From Brevibacterium yomogidense (GTDB lineage Bacteria; Actinomycetota; Actinomycetes; Actinomycetales; Brevibacteriaceae), in the NCBI RefSeq assembly GCF_016107685.1, contig NZ_JABASY010000001.1:400187-464186 (forward strand): a stretch of DNA of 64,000 bases, written 5' to 3'. The notes beneath the pieces are model-generated. The model saw only the letters and a list, made by a program, of their open reading frames with translations, searched no databases and was not told the origin of the DNA. Shown here piece after piece: positions 1-8,113 of the stretch (position 1 is the stretch's first letter; each line of letters starts with the position of its first letter). The position numbers and the translations under genes are program-made.

Positions 1-245
1 TAACGGACGGTGCCCGTCACGGTTGCGGTGTTCGGCAGTAACCCCATGATACCCAGCCCCGTCAGCGTCTTACCCGACCCCGATTCTCCTACGAGGCCGA
101 CTAGCTCACCTGGTTTTAGCGATAGAGAGACATTCTGCAATAACTGAGTGCCACCTAAGGACACGTTCAGATCCTCGATCGCCAAAAGCGACCTCGTTGA
201 GCTCTCAAAGTGAGAGCTTCTCCCATTGAACGTTGCTGAGTCCAT
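1..245 (-). CDS. ABC transporter ATP-binding protein, dipeptide/oligopeptide type (N-terminal part)
   Basis: The gene runs off the left edge; only the first 81 codons are present. A Walker A motif GESGSGKT lies about residues 48-55 and is followed by LTGLGIMGLLP, a pattern typical of the DppD/OppD ATPases that power peptide-type importers at the inner face of the membrane. The ATG at 245 is preceded by GGAAGG. It is co-directional with the solute-binding protein at 6326-7897, so it may power the same importer, with the permeases left of the window (inference). The rest of the ATPase, including the signature motif and Walker B, cannot be seen. Confidence 0.85.
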   Translation of the reverse strand, partial: MDSATFNGRSSHFESSTRSLLAIEDLNVSLGGTQLLQNVSLSLKPGELVGLVGESGSGKTLTGLGIMGLLPNTATVTGTVR

Positions 246-506
246 TTTTCCACCCTTCCGACGAATATCTTTCTCGCCCACGAAAAAACGATGTTGCACA
301 TCACGTCTCTCAGGGGGCGTGAGCCATAAAACCATGTCGACGACTCACGGCCGGCACGAGCGGCGTGCTGAGTGAAGGACGTCGGCGTCCTCGAACATGT
401 AGAGAATTAGCGGACCACGGTGGCTGAGCGCAGCTCGTTAAGAACCCCGCCCACGCTGTATTTTTGAAGAATGCGCTGCTGTACGAGATGGAAGACCCTC
501 TTCTTC

Positions 507-1403
507 CTACTCGCTGGGAGTCATGTCATCACCGCGGTCATCAAAGAGGTGCGTCGGGAAGTCCCGGGTCTTCGACAGCGTCCATTGTGGAGCCCGCTTC
601 TCCCGGAAAGCTGATACTCCCTCGGGCGCGTCGGCGTGTTGCCCCGCCCAGCGGAAGAGCCGACGCTCCAGATCCAGCGCTGCCTCGCGTTCATTGGTTT
701 CGAGGAAGGCCCTGGCAACGAGTTTGGTAATAGCCATCGACACCGGGGCTACGTTTTCTGCGAGGTCGTGGGCGATTCGCATCGCCGTACTGAGCACTTC
801 ATCGGCCGGCACAGCAGTGGTAGCGAGTCCGAGTTGAACGGCTTCCTTCCCGTCGAAGATCCTGCCGGTAAGCAGGAGGTCCATGGCGCGTTGGTAGCCG
901 ATTCGTCGCGGCAGGCTCCACAGTAGGTCCGCATCCGGGATGACGCCGCGACGGTTGAATACGAATCCGATTTTGGCTTCCTCAGCGGCGACGATGATGT
1001 CGGCCCGCAGCGCCATAGTGATTCCTGCCCCGACGGCCGAACCGTTTACAGCCGCGATCACGGGCGTTCGGATGCGGTCGGCGCTGGCTGGCTGGCCGGG
1101 GAATCGCCGCTGAGCCTCTTCTTTCGTTAGCGAGCCATCAAAAGTGCGACCTGCTGGTAGGAGTCCCGCTCCGGCACAGAATGCTCGTCCAGCACCGGTA
1201 AGGACGATGCACCGGATGGAATCGTCACTGTCGAACCCCGCTAAAGCGTGCCCGATCTCGGCTGACATGAGCCAGTCCCAACTATTGAGCTGTTCCGGGC
1301 GGTTGAGTGTGATCAGGCCAACTGGCCCTTTCCTATCGACGAGGATTGCCTCGTATCCTGGAAGTTCCGAATGCCTGATGCCCTGAGTGTTTTCTGTCGT
1401 CAT
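507..1403 (-). CDS. enoyl-CoA hydratase/isomerase family protein
   Basis: A 298-residue crotonase-fold protein. The oxyanion-hole segments are recognisable: GRAFCAGAG at 72-80 and GSAVGAGI at 121-128. The active-site stretch RRGVIPDADLLWSLPRR (151-167) has Asp157 where many crotonases have a catalytic Glu, so hydratase, isomerase and hydrolase activity cannot be told apart here. The ATG at 1403 follows GGAGAGG. It is the last catabolic gene of the minus-strand cluster, 38 bases after the second acyl-CoA dehydrogenase, and would act on the enoyl-CoA that those enzymes make. Family is certain; the exact reaction is not. Confidence 0.88.
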   Translation of the reverse strand: MTTENTQGIRHSELPGYEAILVDRKGPVGLITLNRPEQLNSWDWLMSAEIGHALAGFDSDDSIRCIVLTGAGRAFCAGAGLLPAGRTFDGSLTKEEAQRRFPGQPASADRIRTPVIAAVNGSAVGAGITMALRADIIVAAEEAKIGFVFNRRGVIPDADLLWSLPRRIGYQRAMDLLLTGRIFDGKEAVQLGLATTAVPADEVLSTAMRIAHDLAENVAPVSMAITKLVARAFLETNEREAALDLERRLFRWAGQHADAPEGVSAFREKRAPQWTLSKTRDFPTHLFDDRGDDMTPSE

Positions 1404-1441
1404 TGCCTCTCCTTCGTTGTGTTCCGGCCAGTGTTGTCTGT

Positions 1442-2566
1442 TTAGATGCCGATTAGGTCGGCCAAGCGTCGGCGGTCGGCTCCCACGTTGCCGAACATTG
1501 ACTGTGAGGCTTGGGCGCGCTTTAAATACAGATGTGCATCGTGCTCCCAGGTGGCACCAATGCCGCCATGAATCTGGACATTTTCGGCTGCCGCACGAAA
1601 AAACGCCTTCGCAGCAGAAGCCTTAGCGACAGTTGCGGCTGTGGGCAGCGTTGCGGGATCCTCCACCGCGCACCAAGCGGCGTACCGGGCAGCTGCGCGA
1701 GCTCCTTCGATGTCGACCAAGACCTCGGCACACTTGTGCTTGATCGCTTGGAACGAGCCGATTGGACGACCGAATTGATGCCGGACCTTGGCGTACGCGA
1801 CGCTCATGTCAAGACATGCCTGTGCTCCACCTATCATCTCAGCGGCGAGTAGCACTGCGGCGACATCGAGTGTGGCTGCCAAGAGCTCTGCTCCTTGACC
1901 AACGTGGCCGACGAGCGTGCCAGGCGCCGAATGGAGGCTTACGCGTCCAAGGCCTCGTGTCTGATCGAAATTCGGTAGGATATTTCGGGTCACTCCGACT
2001 TCCGTGCCATCGACCGCGACGACCGCCTGGCCATTGTCTGTGTCTGCTATCACGAAGAGTATGTCCGCCACGCCGCCATCGAGCACGGGCGATAACTCGC
2101 CAGTTAGGTACCATCGGCGGGCCGAATTCGGGTTGGGGACAGCTTTCACCACGGAAGGCCTCAGTTTCCAGTCTCTACTCGGCAACTGCTGCCACGCGAC
2201 AGTCCCGATCTCTCCGGACACAAGTCGAGGTAACCAGGTGCGTCGGGCCTCCTCATCGCCGCTGGCCAACAGCAAAGGCACTGCTAGACCACAAGTCGAA
2301 ATCAGGGGACCCGGTGCCAGAACGCGGCCGCATTCTTCGGCGACGTATGACAGATCCTGAAGGCTGAGACCGGCACCACCGTCTTCCTCAGGCACTGCAA
2401 GCCCAGGTAGGCCAAGGTCCTGTGTGAGCTGACGCCACAGGACTTCGTCAAACGCCGTCGGTGAGGTCATCGTCTCGCGCACGCGTGTGATTGGGGTCGT
2501 GGCGGCGAGGAACCGCCGCGTGGTGTCGCGCAGATCTGTCTGATCTGAAGTAATCGCTAGACTCAT
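1442..2566 (-). CDS. acyl-CoA dehydrogenase family protein (subunit 2 of a pair)
   Basis: A 374-residue acyl-CoA dehydrogenase. A flavin/substrate-binding stretch RHQFGRPIGSFQAIKH is visible in the C-terminal half, and the C-terminal QIHGGIGATWEHD motif is of the kind found in one partner of heteromeric steroid-type dehydrogenases. The reading frame stays open upstream, but the start at 2566 is chosen because its ATG overlaps the TGA of the previous gene (ATGA) and AGGAAGG precedes it. The overlap with another dehydrogenase suggests a two-subunit enzyme, as known for mycobacterial FadE28-FadE29 (ChsE1-ChsE2). That pairing is inference. Confidence 0.87.
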   Translation of the reverse strand: MSLAITSDQTDLRDTTRRFLAATTPITRVRETMTSPTAFDEVLWRQLTQDLGLPGLAVPEEDGGAGLSLQDLSYVAEECGRVLAPGPLISTCGLAVPLLLASGDEEARRTWLPRLVSGEIGTVAWQQLPSRDWKLRPSVVKAVPNPNSARRWYLTGELSPVLDGGVADILFVIADTDNGQAVVAVDGTEVGVTRNILPNFDQTRGLGRVSLHSAPGTLVGHVGQGAELLAATLDVAAVLLAAEMIGGAQACLDMSVAYAKVRHQFGRPIGSFQAIKHKCAEVLVDIEGARAAARYAAWCAVEDPATLPTAATVAKASAAKAFFRAAAENVQIHGGIGATWEHDAHLYLKRAQASQSMFGNVGADRRRLADLIGI

Positions 2567-3822
2567 CGGGAGCCTTCCTGATTGGCGGGACGGGGTTCCT
2601 TGGGAAGTCCGAGCACGCGTTCCCCGATGATGTTGCGTTGCACTTCGGCGGTGCCGCCCCAGATTGTGTGCGAACGGGTCGCGAGGAACTCCTCCTGCCA
2701 CTCGCTTAGGGCGTAATCTTCACCGGTGACGAGAGCCTCATGGCCAACAAGCTCGAGTGCGATCTCTAGGAACTGTTGTTGGAACTCCGACCACCGCACC
2801 TTGCTCGTAGAACCGTTCGCAACGCTGGTTGCTGGCCGCCCAGAGGCGAGCTCCGCCACGAGTCCTAGTCCAGTTGCTTTGATGACCTGAATACGTTCGT
2901 AGGCCCAAGCGAGCTGCTCGCGGACTCTGACGTCTTCGTGCAAGCCGCGAGTGCGGACCTTTTCCACCAACCGCCAGAACTGCCTTTCGAAGGCGACGTG
3001 TTGTGTGGTCGCACTTCCTCCACGTTCGTTGCCTAGAGTCGTCATCGCGACGGGCCACCCTTGGTGGAGATCCCCGATGACGTTTTCGAGAGGCGCCCGC
3101 GCTTCTGTGAGAAAGGTCTCCGCGAACAGCGCCTTGCCTGTCATACGGGTGATTGGTCGGAACTCGACACCGTTCGGATGTCCCTCGACCTCCAGCGGCA
3201 GGAGCACGTACGAGATACCTCGATGCCTTGACATGTTCGGGTCGGTACGTACCAGGCAGAACATCCAATTTGCTTCGTAGTAGCCAGAGGTCCAAACCTT
3301 CTGACCGGTGATTATGAGCTCGCCGTCCACCACGTCGCCCCGGGTGCGGAGCCCGGCAAGGTCGGATCCAGCGTCAGGTTCAGAAAATCCTTGGCAGTAA
3401 ACGTGTTCGCCGTTGATAATCGGTGGGAGGATCCGACTTTTCTGATCTTTACTCGCGTGCGCGATGACTGCGGGACCGACCAATGACTCACCCATGCCTC
3501 GCGTGAGGCGGGGGACGCGGGCTCGAGCGAATTCCTCGTTCATGATCGCAACCTCGACGCCTGTCAGCCCACGGCCGCCATACTCTTCGGGCCAGGCCAC
3601 GCACATGTAGCGGGCCTCAGTGAGTTTTGCTGCCCAGTCGTCGAGCAGTGGTTTGAGCTCAGGCGATGGACCGCGTGGCACATCGACATCGCGAAGCGCC
3701 ACCGGAGCGTTGTTAGCGAGCCAGTCTCGCAACTCAGCTCGGAAGTCTATAGATCTTGCGCTGTACTCGATTGGATCAGATGCGTCTTGGTGTTCCGGCT
3801 TACGTAGAGTCAGGTTCCTCAC
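2563..3822 (-). CDS. acyl-CoA dehydrogenase family protein (subunit 1 of a pair)
   Basis: A 419-residue acyl-CoA dehydrogenase with the central CQGFSEPDAGSDLAG motif, a flavin-contact WTSGYYE segment and the C-terminal IWGGTAEVQRNIIGERVLG. The Glu that sits just before GT in medium-chain type enzymes is Gly here, so the base, if any, must come from elsewhere, as in some FadE proteins. It overlaps the upstream CoA-transferase gene by four bases and the downstream dehydrogenase by four bases, giving translational coupling of all three. The role would be alpha,beta-desaturation of the CoA ester made by the CoA-transferase. The substrate is unknown. Confidence 0.88.
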   Translation of the reverse strand: MRNLTLRKPEHQDASDPIEYSARSIDFRAELRDWLANNAPVALRDVDVPRGPSPELKPLLDDWAAKLTEARYMCVAWPEEYGGRGLTGVEVAIMNEEFARARVPRLTRGMGESLVGPAVIAHASKDQKSRILPPIINGEHVYCQGFSEPDAGSDLAGLRTRGDVVDGELIITGQKVWTSGYYEANWMFCLVRTDPNMSRHRGISYVLLPLEVEGHPNGVEFRPITRMTGKALFAETFLTEARAPLENVIGDLHQGWPVAMTTLGNERGGSATTQHVAFERQFWRLVEKVRTRGLHEDVRVREQLAWAYERIQVIKATGLGLVAELASGRPATSVANGSTSKVRWSEFQQQFLEIALELVGHEALVTGEDYALSEWQEEFLATRSHTIWGGTAEVQRNIIGERVLGLPKEPRPANQEGSR

Positions 3823-5099
3823 AAGTTCCTCCGAGGGGTGTCGGTGTCAGCAGTGGGATCGTCGGCGATGACACCGGTCTCGCGTAGGTGGCTGATGCGC
3901 GCGTCGTCGTATTTGAGCAGGTCCCGTAAAATCTCGTCGTTGTGTTCGCCGAATGTGGGCGCGGCGTTGCGGTGTGAACCTGGGGTACGGGAGTGGCGGA
4001 ACGCTAGCGAGCTATACTCCCGCCGTCCGACTACTGGGTGGTCAAGAGACACAATCATGTTGGCCTGTTGCATCGCCGTTGACTGCGCGATTTCTGCGCC
4101 GTTGAGTACGGGGGCGGCCGTGACCCCACGCGCCTGTAGCCGAGCAGTGAGATCGCACTTGTCGTGATTGCGCGTGCGTTGGCCGATCAAAGCGTCGAGC
4201 TCTACTTGAGCGGTTTGACGAGCCTCTACGGTCGCGAACCGAGGGTCATCGACGATGTCCGCTAGCGACAGCACTTCACATAATGATGCCCAGGCCGTCT
4301 CGTCGCGCACGGAGATCGTGATCCAGTCTTCGTCTCCGCGACAGGGATATGCCGCGTGGGGCGCTGCGTCGCAGATGTGGTTGCCATCAGGTGCCCAGGT
4401 GTTCCCGGTCTCGGTCTGCTCGAGGATATATTCGCCGATCCAGGATGCCGCTGCTTCGACCTGTGGCACCAGCACACGCGTTCCGGTGCCAGTGCGTTCA
4501 CGGAGTTCGAGGGCGGTAACGACTGCGGCCACTGCATGCAGCCCGCCCGCGGGGTCCATGAGGGCAGGTCCTGTGAGCACAGGCGTCCCGTCGGAGTATC
4601 CCATCAGTGCTGTCATACCCGACGCTGGTTCCATTGTCTTCCCCATCCCTTGGTGACTCGAGGCTGGGCCGCCAGGACCGAATGCCGGCATTTCGACCAA
4701 GATAATGCGTGGGTTGATTTGGCTTAAGGCGTGGTGGCCGACGCCCAACCGGTCCATTACTCCGGGAGCAAAGTTTGCGAGTACGACGTCGGCGTCTTCG
4801 GCAAGATCGCGCATAACAGCGTCTGCGCCGTTGGCCTTCAAATTAAGCGCGATCGAACGCTTGTCGATGTTTTGAGAGTTGAATAGGACGCTTTGGTTCT
4901 GTGCGTCGATTCCGGGTTTCAGGTCGGGGTAGTAGATCGGCGCTCCACCTACCCTGGGCCCACGCCAGGAATCCGGATGATTCGGTGCCTCTACCTTAAT
5001 CACATCTGCCCCGAGATAGGCCAAACATCGTCCAGCAAATGGTCCGGACCAGGCTGTGGTGAACTCTAGCACCCGAATTCCGCTCAAGGGGCCTTTCAT
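3819..5099 (-). CDS. class III (CaiB/BaiF) CoA-transferase, catalytic subunit
   Basis: A 426-residue family III CoA-transferase that would move CoA from a donor thioester to a carboxylic acid. The N-terminal Rossmann pattern GPLSGIRVLEFTTAWSGP and the conserved LGADVIKVE are present. Asp182, in GPALMDPAGG, sits where the family has its catalytic aspartate. The frame is open far upstream, but the ATG at 5099 is preferred: it overlaps the previous stop (5096-5099) and follows GAGGTG. The upstream neighbour is a second family III subunit that lacks the Asp, so the two may form a heteromer with one active site per pair, as reported for benzylsuccinate CoA-transferase BbsEF. Confidence 0.88.
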   Translation of the reverse strand: MKGPLSGIRVLEFTTAWSGPFAGRCLAYLGADVIKVEAPNHPDSWRGPRVGGAPIYYPDLKPGIDAQNQSVLFNSQNIDKRSIALNLKANGADAVMRDLAEDADVVLANFAPGVMDRLGVGHHALSQINPRIILVEMPAFGPGGPASSHQGMGKTMEPASGMTALMGYSDGTPVLTGPALMDPAGGLHAVAAVVTALELRERTGTGTRVLVPQVEAAASWIGEYILEQTETGNTWAPDGNHICDAAPHAAYPCRGDEDWITISVRDETAWASLCEVLSLADIVDDPRFATVEARQTAQVELDALIGQRTRNHDKCDLTARLQARGVTAAPVLNGAEIAQSTAMQQANMIVSLDHPVVGRREYSSLAFRHSRTPGSHRNAAPTFGEHNDEILRDLLKYDDARISHLRETGVIADDPTADTDTPRRNL

Positions 5100-6247
5100 T
5101 GGAACACCTCGCTGAACATTGAACCGACACCGGCGGGAGCCAGTGGCGGACTTGCGGTGTTGATCTCGCTCTTCGCCGCACTGAAGTCGAAGAGGCGTCG
5201 CACAGTGGTCTGAGAGGCCGCTCCGGCAGCGGCCGATGCTGTTCCTAGTACGCGCCGGACCTGCCATTGATCGGAATTTATGAGTTCGTCGAGTCCGACT
5301 ACCTTCTCGGCACTTACACGTCCTCGCTGGCAAGCTTCGACGACGTCGTCGGCTCGTAACGTCAATGACTTCTCCTGGACAATAGACACAATCTCCGGCC
5401 ATCGTTCTAAACGGTCGCCTGAAGTGCGGTACCGACGATCAGTCAATAGTTCGGGGAGCTCGAAGACATCACATAGGGTGGGCCAGTTGCGTATTACGAA
5501 CAGGACAACCCAGGCGTCGGCGCACCGCAACAGTGCCAAAAAGCCTGGATAGCGGGCACGGCTTTCAGCCGTCCCGTTGTAGCTGAACTGGCTGACAAGG
5601 TTCTGCCCCATGGCCGCTATGGACTCGAACACAGTGGCATCGACGCGTTGTCCTTGGTTTGATGTCCGACGCTCGTACAGTGCCGACACTACCGAGATGT
5701 ACGCAGTGGTCCCAGCGGCATAAGAAGCCCGTTCACCGACCCCGTAGATTGGCTCACGGTCGGAGACTCCAGTCATGTTCATTACGCCACTGAGCGCCTG
5801 GTGGCTCATCTCGTCGAACGACCACTCGCTGTACTCACCGTCGCGAGGCGCCTCGGCGACGACACACTCGATGACCGATGAGCGGAGGTCGGACGTCGAG
5901 CGGATATACGATTGTTCGTCGCGCAGTATGACGTCTGCCCGGGACAACAGGTCATTGAGAGTAGCTGCGTGCGCCATCAAGTCAAGGTCGAGGCTAATGG
6001 AACGTTTGCCCTGGTTGAGGTGGCGGAACAGAAACGTCTCACCTCCCTCGGGGACCGGCCGACCACGAGTCCTCATTGGGCTGCCTTCTGGCGGTTCAAC
6101 TAGGACTACTTTCGCGCCGTTCATCGCGAGCAACCGACCGGTATACTGTCCGGCGACACTCGTGGTTAGATCAACGGCGACGATGCCATCGAGAGCAAAG
6201 CTCGAGTTGTGCGCCTCCGTGCCTGTTGTATTCCCAGCTTGCCACAT
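5096..6247 (-). CDS. class III CoA-transferase homologue lacking the catalytic Asp
   Basis: A 383-residue CaiB/BaiF-family protein. The fold is clear from VAVDLTTSVAGQYTGRLLA and the NGAKVVLVEPPEG segment, but the catalytic position reads ERASYAAG, with Ser175 where active members have Asp. It is therefore probably a non-catalytic or structural partner of the next gene (3819-5099). GGAG lies 7 bases before the ATG at 6247. A 78-base gap separates it from the solute-binding protein gene upstream on the same strand, so transport and activation are likely co-transcribed. An independent enzyme with altered chemistry cannot be excluded. Confidence 0.82.
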   Translation of the reverse strand: MWQAGNTTGTEAHNSSFALDGIVAVDLTTSVAGQYTGRLLAMNGAKVVLVEPPEGSPMRTRGRPVPEGGETFLFRHLNQGKRSISLDLDLMAHAATLNDLLSRADVILRDEQSYIRSTSDLRSSVIECVVAEAPRDGEYSEWSFDEMSHQALSGVMNMTGVSDREPIYGVGERASYAAGTTAYISVVSALYERRTSNQGQRVDATVFESIAAMGQNLVSQFSYNGTAESRARYPGFLALLRCADAWVVLFVIRNWPTLCDVFELPELLTDRRYRTSGDRLERWPEIVSIVQEKSLTLRADDVVEACQRGRVSAEKVVGLDELINSDQWQVRRVLGTASAAAGAASQTTVRRLFDFSAAKSEINTASPPLAPAGVGSMFSEVFQ

Positions 6248-6325
6248 TGGATGACTCCGATTTCCTTCTCAATTCGCTCGCCGCGTGCCCCGCAGACAGT
6301 GGGAGTAGTAGCTTGACGGCTCTTA

Positions 6326-7897
6326 TCAACTCAGCCCGAGGGGGGTGAAGTCCGCTTCACCGTTGATGGCGAACGAGTCCTCTCCACCACTTACGTCGGA
6401 AGACCAGGCTGAAACGAACGGGCTGAAGTGCAGGGGTATGATCGGGAGTTGTTCCTGAAATACTTCTGTCGCCGAATGGAGCGCTTCTAGCACCTCGTCC
6501 TCAGTCTGTGCTGCGTTTAGCTTCGAGAGTGACTCGTCACCACCGGGCACAGGTTCGTTACCGGCATTGCCGGACGAATCAGTATCAAGATGTCTACGAT
6601 AGATTGTGATCCAGTCGGGCCCAGAATTCATTCCTGTGGAGAACAGGTCATACTCGTGATTGGTGTAAAAACTACTCGTCGCATCAGGCAAAGCTTTGGA
6701 CTCGAAGGTGACCTCAATGCCTACTGCGGCGAGCTGTTGAGAGACAATCACTCCAGCATCCACGAAGCCCGATCCGTCCAGGGAAACGCCTCGTAATTCG
6801 AGGCCGTCTGCGTACCCAGCCTCGGACAGTAGATCTTTCGCCTTCTCTGGATTGTAGGCGTATGCCTCGTTGAGGTCCTCAAAGTGGAACGGGTGACCGG
6901 GCGGATAGGGTTGGACTGCCGGGACGTCACTGAGCCCGGACGTCACACTTTTGGCTAGCGCTTCTCTGTCGATGGCGTAACTAACCGCCTGCCTCACGCG
7001 AACGTCCTGCATCGGGCCTTGACTTCGGTCGATATTGAGGTCGGCCATTGAAACGCCAATTCCAGTATTCACCGCGATGTCACCAGCTTCTAGGTTGTCG
7101 ACCACACTGGAGTGCAGGCGGTACCCGAAGTCCGCCTGACCGCTGGTGAGTGCAGCGGCTTGCGCCGACGGTTCGGTAATGATGGAGATCTCGATCGTGT
7201 CGATCTTTGGGGCCAGCGGCCCTGCCTCCTGGTAGTCCTCCCAGGCGGCGAGAGTCGCGGAGTTGCCGGGGACAAAGTCTGTCATCCGGTACGGGCCGGC
7301 GCCGACTGGCGCCGCACCATAGTTGTCGCCCGCGCCCTCGCGCGCTGCAGGTGAGGCCACAAGGCCGAGTCGAGAGCCGAGGAGGTCCACGAGCCCTGCG
7401 GTGGGAGCTCCCAGAGAGAACACCAGCGTGCTCTCGCCTTCGGCCTCGATGCTCTCGAGGCTTGGGACGTCCTGGTGCCCTATCGCAAGGCACTGCTCCA
7501 GGCTCTGTGTAACAGTTTCAGCGTTAAGCGGGGTCCCATCTTGGAAGGTCAGCCCTTCTTGAAGTTCCAGAGTCAGAGCTAGACCGTCCTCCGAAGTTTC
7601 CCACTCCGTGGCGATCCCTGGCGACAACTCACCCGTGGCTGGGTCGGTGCGGATCAGCGGCGCGTATACCGCTGACATGTACGCGAGCTCGCTGCCGTTG
7701 GGGGTGCCGCACGGGTCGAACTGATTTGGAGTGCTTCCATGTACAACGCGGAGGGTACCCCCTGAAGATTCTGCGCCTGAGGCTTCTGCATTGTTAGCCG
7801 AACCGGACGTGCATGCGCTTAGGATCATCACTGTGGCCAAAACGCTGCCAATGGTGACGCCCCTACGGTGCCGTGCTGTGCTGCGTGCTTTTCTCAT
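6326..7897 (-). CDS. ABC transporter substrate-binding lipoprotein, family 5 (SBP_bac_5)
   Basis: A 523-residue extracellular binding protein. The N-terminus has basic residues, a hydrophobic stretch and a lipobox ILSAC, with Cys29 as the lipid anchor. The body matches peptide/nickel-type binding proteins (LAYMSAVYAPLIRTDPATG, LTFQDGTPLNAETV, VRQAVSYAIDREA). A GTG two codons upstream is possible, but the ATG at 7897 is better placed, five bases after GAAGGG. It is the first gene of the minus-strand catabolic cluster. Family 5 proteins bind peptides, opines, nickel and some organic acids or glycosides. The ligand here is probably the acid that the CoA-transferase activates (inference). Confidence 0.9.
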   Translation of the reverse strand: MRKARSTARHRRGVTIGSVLATVMILSACTSGSANNAEASGAESSGGTLRVVHGSTPNQFDPCGTPNGSELAYMSAVYAPLIRTDPATGELSPGIATEWETSEDGLALTLELQEGLTFQDGTPLNAETVTQSLEQCLAIGHQDVPSLESIEAEGESTLVFSLGAPTAGLVDLLGSRLGLVASPAAREGAGDNYGAAPVGAGPYRMTDFVPGNSATLAAWEDYQEAGPLAPKIDTIEISIITEPSAQAAALTSGQADFGYRLHSSVVDNLEAGDIAVNTGIGVSMADLNIDRSQGPMQDVRVRQAVSYAIDREALAKSVTSGLSDVPAVQPYPPGHPFHFEDLNEAYAYNPEKAKDLLSEAGYADGLELRGVSLDGSGFVDAGVIVSQQLAAVGIEVTFESKALPDATSSFYTNHEYDLFSTGMNSGPDWITIYRRHLDTDSSGNAGNEPVPGGDESLSKLNAAQTEDEVLEALHSATEVFQEQLPIIPLHFSPFVSAWSSDVSGGEDSFAINGEADFTPLGLS

Positions 7898-7982
7898 GAT
7901 CACCCTTCGTCATTGAGGAGCTGTTGCCGCAGTGGTCGGCCACGGCGACATTCGATCATCTATTTGCATCGGTACTGCAGTA

Positions 7983-8013
7983 AGCATATGTGACCTTCGC
8001 CATACTCTGTCAA
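7983..8013 (-). promoter_or_regulatory. putative promoter of the solute-binding protein/catabolic operon
   Basis: On the minus strand a perfect TTGACA (8013-8008) is followed after 19 bases by TATGCT (7988-7983). Transcription would start near 7976, giving a leader of roughly 80 bases before the ATG at 7897. The spacer is longer than the ideal 17, so strength is uncertain. Confidence 0.45.
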
Positions 8014-8101
8014 GGGCTTGCCTCCAGCTTTCTGCCGGAATGTTCGCGCAAAGTGGGCCGCGACCGGCTGGGGGGTGCTGGCGGCCTGGCGGTCGCTTGA
8101 G

Positions 8102-8107
8102 TAATAT
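8102..8107 (+). promoter_or_regulatory. -10 element TAATAT, leaderless start for the TesB fusion gene
   Basis: TAATAT ends six bases before the ATG at 8114. No Shine-Dalgarno sequence precedes that ATG. In actinobacteria a TANNNT box at this distance usually marks a transcript that begins at the start codon. No convincing -35 box is seen. Confidence 0.5.
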
Positions 8108-8113
8108 GCAGTG

